Shown here piece after piece: positions 48,601-60,600 of a stretch of DNA of 64,000 nt. Each line of letters begins with the position of its first letter. Position 1 is the stretch's first letter. A model generated the notes under the pieces. It worked only from the letters and a program-made list of their open reading frames with translations, was not told the DNA's origin and did not search any database. A program made the translations under genes and the position numbers. Source of the stretch: Sinotaia quadrata (lineage: Eukaryota > Mollusca > Gastropoda > Architaenioglossa > Viviparidae); contig CM054181.1 in assembly GCA_028829895.1 (NCBI GenBank), positions 5,480,001 to 5,544,000 of the forward strand. Direction: 5' to 3'.

Positions 48601-51600
48601 TGCATTGTGATTTGGAGTTCAAAGAAAACTAATGTCAGAATAAATCAGGCAGTAATAATAATTTAGGATTTGTGAAGAAATATCAAATAATTTGTTTCTT
48701 GTCTCTCCTGATATTTCTTAGTACAAATTGAAGTTCTGGTTAAAGGTTGGAGATTTTAGTAGTGTTGGCATTTATCAAGTATATTCAATAAACCACAATT
48801 GTTATATCTTTTTCCCATCCACTTCCCTCTTGGCCATTGTCTTGTAATCTTGTAATCCACCCCCTCTCTCCACATATCACACTCTGTGCATAATTTTATT
48901 TCCATTTTTGTAATTAAAAAATTTACTTTTTTTTTTTTTGCAGAATGATCGGTTTCAGCTTCAGTCTTCCAGTGTGGAGGGATTGGCAATGATCAGGTGA
49001 GATTTTCTGCAGACCTTCTGTTTGTAAAATGCTTGTTATGTGAATGATATGATTTAATTGGATAGTATATACTTTTTTTTGTTATTGTTAAGATTTTCTC
49101 GGTTTTAAAAGTTAGGATGTCAGAATAATTTTAACAATCCATCACATTTTAGTTACCCTTGTGTTTATTTTATGTTCTCAGAAAAAGTTCGTCATCATTT
49201 CTTGAAAGATGCCAGGCTTGGATTAATATTCATGACAACAGGTATGCTAATTCTTAAATTTGTTCGCTATATTCCATAAAAGAAATGCACTTGTCTTTGG
49301 TGGATTGCTGTTCAGAAGAATAATTACTTTAGTAAAGATAGTGTGGAAATTTTACTTTTCAACTTTGCTGGGTTTTTTCTCCCACCATTGCAATCACGAT
49401 GTTAATTTTAAAATATATATTCTCGAGTATTCTAGTTTGTGCATAAGTGGCTGTGTTAATATTTTATTATGCCTTTGAAATTGTAAAGTTTTAGCGCTCT
49501 TAACTCATGCACAATAAGCAGTGTACTCTTAGTGATCTCCCTTAATAATAATAATTAAATAGACTTGATAAAGCACCTTATCCTATAACATCTTAAAGTG
49601 CTTTACAATAATTAAGTACAAAATACACAAGATCTTAATATACAAAACTGCTTAAACAAGAAAACTAAAGTGCTTTACAACAATTTAACACAAAATTCAC
49701 AAGGTTTTAATATACAAAACTGCTTAAACACGTAAGTAAACTAAAGCACAACCAAATGAATCCATCTGCAGGATGATGATATTTAACAAACAATTGTATT
49801 TACAAAAGAGACACACGAATGATTTTACAAATGTATACCTAAAACAAACAATGACAAGAAAGAGAGTGTTGTTCTTGTTGATGGACAAGAATGACACAAA
49901 AGAGATAGCACTAGTCTTGCTGATGGACCGAATGTGTCTTGAGAATAATGACACAAAAGAGATAATACTGTTCTTGCTGATGGACTGAATGTGTCTTGAG
50001 AGCAGTTTTGAGAGTATACCTCAGGTTTAGCTGCCCTATCTTCATAAGTCCCATCTTTGACTTATAAAGCATCCTTTACAATGCCAAAGAGAGAGAAAAA
50101 TGAAGCTAGTTGCTTCTGAAATTGGACATCTTGTCACTCCCTTATAGCCTTGCTAATATTCTTTACTGATCTCCATTTTCTTTTCCTCTTCCTCCGGAAC
50201 TGAAATATTGGAGATGTCTTTGTTGCCATTTTTGGACTGCAGGGAAAAATTGGATAGAGACCATAATAACTAGACAGAGTTGTTGATGTAGATGTGTTTA
50301 ACATTATTTTAATCATTATAATTTATTGGACTCTTGCTACATATTCAGCCTTATTTAAAAAGAAAATAAAACTCTGCAGCAAGAGGGTGACCCTACAATA
50401 GAAGAAATGTTTTTTTTTAATTTCCGTTTACAGTAAGTATGACTCAGAGGGCAGGATCACTTGGTAGTTAGATGGAGACGCTCTAATCCACTGAAAACTG
50501 ATACCAGTTGATAGCTTCAGGCTTTCTCTTATCCACAGGAGACAGTTACAACAATTGACAGCTTAAAAGAGATAGAGACATCAGTGACAGCTGAAGGCTT
50601 AATCTAATCTACAGGAGACAAAAGACCATTAAAAGCTAAAGCTCACTCTAATCTTCAGGAGAAAGAGATATAAGTAAAAGTCTTAGGCTCTAATCCACAG
50701 GAGAAAGATATCAGTAAAAGTCTTAGGCTCCTCTTATCCACAGGAGAAAGAAATATCAGTAAAAGTCTCAGGCTCCTCTAATCCACAGGAGAAAGAAATA
50801 TTAGCAAAAGTCTCAGGCTCCTCTAATCCATAGTAGCCAGAAACATTTGAGAGAGCCTTAGGTTCATTCTAACCATGAGAGATAAAGACATCAGTGACAG
50901 ATTCCAAAGTTTCTTCTGAAAGTAACTGTGTATTCACCCCCATCATCATTGTTGTCTACAAGTGTTGGATTCAAATATAACTAACAGACGTTTTACCAAG
51001 ATGACATTAAAGAAAATTATTATTTCATACTTTTATAGACACTGTTACAAGCAAAAGGTAAGAAGTCTGTCGTACCAATGATGCATTGCTGATTCTGTAA
51101 GGTTTGAACCCTGAGTAGAACAACTGCCAGACATCAATCATCTTGCTCACAAATTCCCACTTAATTCCTCTTGAGCATCTAGACACTTCACAATTACTGA
51201 ATCTTTAGCCAATTTTCCTTTCTCAAGGACTTTATAGTTAATCATCTTTACTTGCCGGGAAAGATAAAATATTTTTAAACTTCAGTTTTGAATGTCATGC
51301 TTGGGCATATTTATAGTAATGTTAAGTGTTGTGTTTTATAATCTAAAGTTTAATGTTTGCATTATTTACAAAACTTTATGTGTGTCTGTGTGTATATGTA
51401 TAGGCACAGGCATATTACCATGATAAAGCACATCTCCAAACTTCATAACTTTAATAGTAATAGCAACATGTTTTAGATTTTTTAAAAATTAAATAAGAAT
51501 AAGTGCATATATTTATGATAATATTAATTACAATTGATGCTCAAAGTACACACACACCCACACACACACAAGCGCGCACATGCACGCGGTAACTCGGCTT

Positions 51601-54600
51601 TTCTCGATTTATAATAATAAACTTGAATCAGACTGTTTACATTTTGTAGAGAATCTGCAATTCTTGCTGTTTCAGTATTGAACAGGACTCAAGTTATTAC
51701 CTCTTTCTGCGAATTCTTGCCCGATTATTGCAAGGAGAGAATGCACTGGCTGAATGGCACAAGATAAAGGGCAGGTAAATCCATAGCATTGGTTTATTAC
51801 AAAAATTTAAAAGAATTTGTGACATGCACCCTTTTGTTACTGGTTATGATTATTATTATTAATCATTCATAACTAATTACAAGTGATGGAAAAATCTTAA
51901 TTTATGTTTATTAATAATTATATCAAGGGACACCACTCTTCTCTCACTTAGTGGATTAAAAGTCTTCTCCCTCCCATTGTTGTACTGTCACACAATACTT
52001 CTACAGGTGGAAAGTTCTTACTAAAGGAGTAATAAAAATCCATCTTTTATTTATATATAATGAGCCCCCGTCAACCCGCTATTACTCCACCATAAGGTTT
52101 TAATATATGTGGAAGAATGTTAATAAATTTAACAATAAATTTATTAAACCAACAATCAAATATACAACATATAAACATAATAAAAAGAGTATTGACATTT
52201 ACTTCACTTCACCATAATGTTTCATTAAACGTTTGACACTTATTTAGTTTATTTTACAAAGAAATCAGCAGTCAAATTAATATATATAACCAAGTTCATA
52301 GATATAATTCATCATACAAATGAGAGTGGAGTTTTAGAGAGATAATTATAGTCATTGTACATAACTTTTACAATGACGGCAGCTGTCGCTAGCATGTGTT
52401 CACAATCATTCGGTTTGCAACAAGTCAATTTCTTTCTTATTTGATGATGGTCGAACATACCCCTTCTGGGCACATTACATTCATAAGCACACTGGAGAAT
52501 CACTGAGAACTTTATATGTGCTATCAAAGCTCATCACGAAGAATGTTTTAGAATCTTTGTGTGCACACCATGAGGAATGTTCAAAAATCTTCATGAATTC
52601 TAAATTCAAGCCTTAATTTCCATCATGAACTCTTGAACTGAATTCACAAGAATCAACTTACAGCTACACGTTTACTGATAAGTTCAATGACAATGCTAGT
52701 TACACACCAACATAATCTGGTAGAGTACAGTCTGAAGCAGATACAATGTTACAAAACATCAAAAGGCATGCTACGTTCTGCAAAAAATCACAGTAAGGGT
52801 AGCATTTTCAGGCATATTTTATCTCAAAACTCCTTTCTCTCTTACACACATTCTCAACTTAAAATCCTGCAACAATATTCATTAGACTGATAAACATGCA
52901 GCATAAGAAATATAGCATTGATCAAAATCCACAACTATAATGTACAATGTAATTAAATTAATGAACATAGAAATAATGGTTCACCTACATAAAGCATTCT
53001 CCAATTCAAATCATAGATCAATAGCAGACATGTACGAAATATTTGTAAGTCCATTCTTTCTTTATCAGTCAGTTAACTTACCATAATTTAATGATTGCCT
53101 TTATGACCGGACGAGTTGTGTCATAATCAAAGTGATTAGAATATAGAACTAAGTAAGTTTTGGTCTATCTCCGTTGAATGAAATTGTTATGAGCAAGTAT
53201 GAGTTTATTAGTCAGAAAAAGTACTCATCCATTGGAATTGATTTTGATTGAATCATCAAGTTCTAGCATATTCTTTGCCTGAGTTGTTATTTTAACTCTT
53301 GTACTTACAAAAATATCATCAGGTGCAGTACCCAAAGGTCACGTCACATTGACATTTAACAATTTATATAATAATTAAGTTTAGAAATAGGAATAGGCAA
53401 ATTTACTCCGCCACAGAATTGTTTCTGAAAATGTAATGCTAACATCATTCAAACTTAGATGTTTTCTTAATTTGTACATAAGACATACATACAATTTTAG
53501 TACATAGAGCTAACATCATTCAAACTTAGATGTTTTCTGAATCTGTACATAAAACATACATACAATTTTAGTACATAGAGCTAACATCATTTGAACTTAG
53601 ATGTTTTCTGAATCTGTACATAAGACATACATACAATTTTAGTACATAGAGTTAACATCATTCAAACCTAGTTGCTTTCTTAATTGGTTTGAATTTAAAC
53701 TGTTAAAATAATATGTACAAGAAAATAAGATAAGAAAATAACAAATAATATTATACACACCTACATGAGACAGAACAAACATCATAGAGCATGGCAAAAC
53801 ATACTTGCAACCAAGGATCACGTCATGCGGTGAGTTTTCCATAACTGCCGCTTTGACTGTTCCTTCTACAAAGTCTGAAACAATCGAGATCTCAGCTACT
53901 GGTAAAATGTCTTGCTCGCCGTTTGCAAAGGTGACAGAGATTGTCTCCCCTGTGTAGTCGGTACGGTTAACTAATGATGCATTTACTATAGCGTCCAGCT
54001 CACACCCTGTATCAAGCAAAGCGATTGTATCGTGACCGTTTACCTGTACTGGTGTTCGATTCGACTTTTCTGTTTTAGGTGTATGACTTTCTACTGCGTA
54101 AACCTTAGCTGTTTTCTTTTCAGGACATGTTCGTGAAAAATGGCCACTATCACCACAAGTGTAACATGCAAGATTCTTTTTATCTTTCTGTTTGTCGGAC
54201 TTGTTTTTAGTGTCGGGTTTAGATGTTTTATCATCACGCTCACTAGGTGCCTTCCCGTCATTTTTCTTATCCTTTCGAGTCTGCGGTTCATTCGGTCGAG
54301 ACTTGTTGTTCGCGTGTGCGTTCGAGAATTGAGAATGTGCGTCATCAAAGCGATCGGCGGCGTTGCCTATCTCCTCTAGCGTAGATTTTTCCCTTATTGC
54401 TAAGTGAATCAGTAGATCTGATTTGTATGACCCAAGAATGTGGTCCTTTATCATTTCATCCCTAAGACCTGCGTACGTCTGTGGAGTTTCAGCTAGATCT
54501 ATCCATCTTTGGAACAAGTCCGTGACGCGGCGTATGTACTGTGCGTGCGTCTCTGAACTCGCTTTCGTGGCCTGTTTAAACTTACGTCGGTATGTATCGG

Positions 54601-57600
54601 CTGTGAGTTTGTAACGTTTCAATAATGCGGCCTTGACTGTGTCGTAATTATCTGACTCAGAATCGCTAAGCCTATTGAATTCACTTTTCGCACTGCCCTG
54701 CAATAATCCCGATAAATTTATCGCCCAATGTTCCGCTGGAATGCTTGTTGCTCTGGCTAATTTTTCAAACGTTTTTAAATACGCGTCTATTTGATCTTTG
54801 TTCTCATCAAATGGGACCATATTTATCTTTGGAATGATATTTTCAATTCTACTGTGATTATTTCCATCGCTAGAATGCGAATCACCACTGCTTCTGCGGT
54901 CACGGTTTGGATTAGTAACTTCTAGTTTCTTTACTTCCCATTCTAACCGTTTTATTTCCGCGTCTGCCGCGATGCGTTTGGCTTCTGTATCCGCTGCGAT
55001 GCGTTTTGCTTCCGTGTCTGCTGCTAGCTTTTTAGCCTCAGTTTCAGCCTCTAGTTTTTTTGTTTCGGCTTCTAACCTTTTAGCTTCTGTTTCGGCTAAC
55101 TTTTCAGTTTCTAGCTTTTTCAGTTCGCGAACCGCTACACGTTCTTCCCTTTCTCTTTCTTTCTCTTTTTCCGCTTTCTCTAGCTCAGTTTTGATGTAGT
55201 TCGTCAGTTCGTCACCCTGATATCCTATCATGATACCGGTTTCTTTCAGGTCTTCGATAACCTGTTTGCGATCCATTTTACTGTCTTAGCGCGCTGGCTA
55301 CAATAACAATGTATCTCGTGAATTGTGTGTTTTAACCGTCGGCGATAACTACGCTTATCCCGAAAATAACTTTTAGGCTGCAACCTTACAAAAATTATTT
55401 AATTTACTCAGAACACCTTCCGAAATAAATTGCGCGTTAACTCTTACACGTTTCACTTGCTTGTCACAGTGTCCGCTGTTCCAAGACTTTCGTAATGTCA
55501 CGGCTCCTACCATACAACATTACACATTATATCTAGCACCCTAAATATAATAGTCCGAAGTCTGTTATTACCGATAACTCTCCTAGCTGGCGGTATAACC
55601 TTCGACTCCTCACAATGAAGTACTCAGTAACACAATACTAAATAAATCATCAATTAGCTAACATAATGCTTAACTACGCTTAAACATATATTAACTAACA
55701 TGCACGCTACTCTGCAAAAGAATACATGCACATGTCACAACAAAAGCAAAGAAAATCAGTGATACAAAAATCAAAAGAACAATTGGCAATTTCTGTTCGT
55801 TCGTTTCTAGGTTTATGATACGCCCTATGTATAAAAAAAATGTTACAAGTTACAATTTAATACATATCAATCCCGGACGAGCCCCCACTTGTTACGTTTC
55901 CAGTATTTATTTAAAGACCCTGCTTAGAATAATTAAAGACTTTAAATATAATTAATTCTTTCTCTCATATTCTATGCAGACTGGTTGCTCAATTTATTAT
56001 TTGACTAATTAAAAGTGTGTCTTGTAGTTCAGACGACAATTTTACAAACTAATAAACTGCGAACTTTTAGCTAGATTTGAAAACAGTTAAATCCCTCTAA
56101 ATTAATATGCACTCGTTATCAATCTTTCTGCTCATCCGCCCCCATTCAAATCTAAGAATTAATCTAATTGGTCTATTGTGCATAGAAATCAACTACTAAG
56201 AGGTATTAACAAAGAAAATAAGATTTAATAAAGTTTAACAAATTAACAATAAATCGAATGCGAACGTGAATAGTCTTTCACTCTATCTTTACGCGCATAT
56301 GCCTGATTTTTGTCAATCTAAATTGCCAGAAAAGTGTTCCTTTGAGATCTGTACACTTGGTTTGCACTTAGCTCTATTCTTGTATCAATTTGGTCTCAAC
56401 ACTCAGTCATTGCCGGTCCGTTCCCTCAGTCTCCCTTTAGCGACGCACGTGGTGCATAAGGAATGGTGTCCTCCTGTTAGTGGCTAGGAACTGGAATTTT
56501 AGCGGCATGGCCCTCAGAGTGGAATTCGACCAGCTTATACCAATAAGCTAATGCAGGTGAGGCATGGGTGAACATGAACCGACCTGTGGATGCAACGTGC
56601 TTGGATATAATTCTCAACCTAACACGTCCTACTAGGCATGGCTCAGTTAAATGCGCTGAATCAAAGAGTTTTCGACCTCGCGTCGCTTACAATTAGATTT
56701 AGAAAAAATATAATCGTCTCACATGTGTTCCATTTAACAGTCATGACGTATGAAGCAATAAAATAGATACAACGTTAAATTAATGTTCATACAAAAAGGG
56801 TAATTCAAACCAACAGAGCGCTTCACAATTTACAATTAAAATTACACGCAATAATTGAATTACATGAAGAATTCATATCGAGCGCAGCATTCTGGCTCTT
56901 AGTGAATTAAAACAATATAAATTAAAGTACAGAAATGGAAAAATGGTTACAATAAATTTATATTCCGTAACATATAGGTTTTCAGCTATTTCTCTGAACC
57001 ATGCTCAAGTGTATATGGAAATCATATAATACATAGCACAAATACATACTTAACAATACATAGGCAAATACTATTAAATAAATGATACCTTTTGAGAGAA
57101 GTCGAAGGGTACCTTGATTCTCTATGGCGTCGGCTGCCTCTCACGACCCGAGTAAGCTGATGGAATTAGCTAAAATGTGCTCGAAGTGAGGGAGCGGAAG
57201 CGTGTGGGTACATATATAGAAAGGTATATTGCGTATCACGTGACTGTTCGCGAAGCATGTAGTTGGTTCGAGAACTGGACAATGGTCCTAAAGTTACATA
57301 ACATCTTGACCTGTTCTAGAAGCGCCTAGAAAAAGGAAGCTTTGAACAAAGGGGTCAAGGGTTTCAAATATTCGAATTTGAAGTAAACAAGGCAAGTGGG
57401 TCACGAAGTCAGACAATTTTATCAGACTGTGACAGTGATTTAGAATATTGTTGGTGTGAGTTGTTGGGGGCAATGTTTTATTATTTATTAACATGACTGG
57501 TTGTAGCGGATTGAGGAAGGGAACAGCATCTAGCATTTAAAAGAATGTGTGTGCATTTATGTATATGTGTACACCTGTATGTGTATTTTTTTGTATGATT

Positions 57601-60600
57601 GCAGGTTCTTTTCTAAGTTTCACCATCGTCGCATGCAGGAGCTTACAGAGACTGGAATGCATAATGTTACCTGTCTTTTTTTAACCCTGGCTTTCTGTGT
57701 CGATGCCCAGGAAATAGTTAGTTGATCATTCAATTTTATATTGATATTTACTGCTTTTATTTTTTTATGTCACTTGTTCTTAGTACTGTCATTTCACTCA
57801 CAGCTACATTTCCAGTAATGCTACTCTCAATAATGTTGCCAGACTCTTGACAGTACTACTTTGATTTCTTTATTAATGTTGTTATACTCATTAATGCTAC
57901 TGCACTCTCCTAATGTTTTATTTAGTAATGTCACTGTGTTTTCCTAATGTTACATTCTCTGTAAAATCACCACTATGCTATGTAAAGTCAATTATACTTT
58001 CATTAAAGTTACTAAGCTCTCAGTAATTTTACTATTCTCTCAGTCATGTTACTATGCTTTCAGTAATGTTGTTATGCTCTCAGTAATGTTGTTATGTTCT
58101 CAGTAGTGTTGCTATACTCAGTAATTTTGTTATGCTCTCAGTAATGTTCTCAGTAGTGTTGCTAAGCTCTCAGCAATGTTGTTCTTTCAGTAATGTTCTG
58201 TGCTCTCAGCAATGTTGTTCTCTCAGTAATGTTCTATGCTCTCAGTAATGCTATTCTCTCAGTAATATTCTATGCTCTCAGTAATGTTGTTCTTTCAGTA
58301 ATGTTCAGTGCTCTCAGTAATGTTGTTATGCTCTCAATATAACATTTTTTAAGTAATGTTACTATCAGTAATTTTATGTTCTCAGTAATGTTAAAAATAA
58401 AAATGTTATGTTAGCTAGCAAAGTGCTCTTTGTTTACTTGTAAATTCTGTTTAAGCCCATTTAAAACATACACATAGTTCCTGACTTGCATGTTTTACAT
58501 TTTGGAAAGCCTTATATACCAGTAAGTTATGTTTTATGCAAGCCAAATTTCAAAATATTCTGTACGGTAATTACAACTTGATTGTCTGTGCCATATACAT
58601 GCACAGTGGTGGTCAGACTTTGCCTCCACTCACAACTCTTATGTGTCCACTTTCTCCTCAAGTGTAATCATTCATATGCTTTAGGTATCACTCTTACAAG
58701 TGATGCTCCAGTGTGTGATATTGTGGGGGAAAATAAGCAACTTATGCGAACCTCTGGGCACCCAGTACTCGTTATGATTATTATCTGTTAATTAATAACA
58801 CACAACTAATTACAAGTAATTGAGAATCTTAATTTATAGTTATTAATAATTTTCCCACGAGACCAACATGTTTACTTGGCAGATTATAAGGGTGTCATAA
58901 AACTCTTTTGAAAACAAAAATTAATTCATTTACTGTGCTCTTTTTTTCTTACAAGAATATTTCATGTAAAACTATGATTTTTATCTACAGGCAGCAAAGC
59001 TAGGCAATTTGTATGATCTGTTATCGGCCTCCACTCAGTTGATGATGCAGGTTTGGTGTGGAGTGCTGGCCATGACCCAGGTGCTGGGGAAGCTGAGGCA
59101 GGACTTGTCCTTCCTAGCGAAGAGAGTATCTCAATCTTTCTGTGCATTATGCAAGTATGTGCTTTTGAAATTTTTACTTTTTTATGTAGACTCTAAATAA
59201 ATTACAGTATTATTTAAAAAAATATTCTGTTATATGCATGCATTATTTACATATTATGTAATATGTCATTCAGTACACTGAATTCTTTAATATGCTATTG
59301 CCTCTTAGCTCGTTTGTGGATCATGCACTGTCAGAACAGGTTATTATAAATCATACAACGTTGATTGTTTCAGTAAACAAAGTAATTATTATTATTATTA
59401 GGTAAGTCTGAATGCAGATAAAATACTGGAGATGACATTGATTGTTTCAGTAAACAAAGTCATTATTATTATTATTAGGTAAGTCTGAATGCAGATAAAA
59501 TACTGGAGATGACATTTTTCTTTGTCTGAAATGATGAACTTTTTAAGAAAGCAATTACCGAGAGCAGTTCTTGTAGTTTCTTTGTGGCCCATCACGTGGT
59601 GCTCTGAACTTCGAAAAAACCATAGTCTCAAGAGACTTCTTGTATTTTCTGTGCACTGTTAATGTTTGTGTCATAGACAGCTCCTGACTGTAAAGTCATG
59701 TGAATCTATAAAAGTATACTATAGATTCAGGAGCCAAATTATTGTCAGTAAATTACTTTTGCTGTCACATGCACCACAAAAATTGTCTTTGTGGTTATTT
59801 ACTATTTTTAGATCCTTAATTCATAGATCTAGGTATATTATTGTAATTATATTACTTAATAAAATTCAGTTTTATTTTATAGATCCTTAATTCATAGATC
59901 TAGGTATATTATTGTAATTATATTACTTAATAAAATTCAATTTTATTTTTATAGATCCTTAATTCATAGATCAAGGTATATTATTGTAATTATATTACTT
60001 ATTAAAATTCAGTTTTATTTTATAGATCCTTACTTCATAGATCTAGGTATATTATTGTAATTATATTACTTAATAAAATTCAATTTTATTTTTATAGATC
60101 CTTAATTGAAATCCTTAATTAATCCTTAATAGATCTAGTTATATTATTGTAATTATATTACTTAATAAAATTAAATGTTATTTTTATAGATCCTTAATTC
60201 AAAGATCAAGGTATATTATTGTAATTATATTACAGAACAAAATTCAAGTTTATTTTTATAGATCCTTAATTCATAGATCTAGGTATATTATTATAATTAT
60301 ATTACAGACATTACTTAATAAAATTTAGTTTGCAATTAGTAATTATATTATAAAGATTGCTTAATAAAATATAATTTGAAAGGTATATTAGTAATTATTC
60401 ATAGACTGTTTAATAAAATATAATCTGCAGGGTACTTCATTAATTATTTTACAAACATTAAAATATAATATGCACTCTCTGTATGTTACTCTGTCCTGGG
60501 GGTGTTATTTTTAGGAAGTTGTCAGATGGCAAGTTAGACTATTTTCAAAGACAGAAGTTGACTCCCCTCATCTTGGAATACATCAGCAGTATACAGAACA

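Noticed and set aside
53420..53640. Looked for reverse transcriptase or integrase downstream of the protease
   Set aside because: Only the 71-bp array and then the solo LTR follow; no polymerase motif in any frame.
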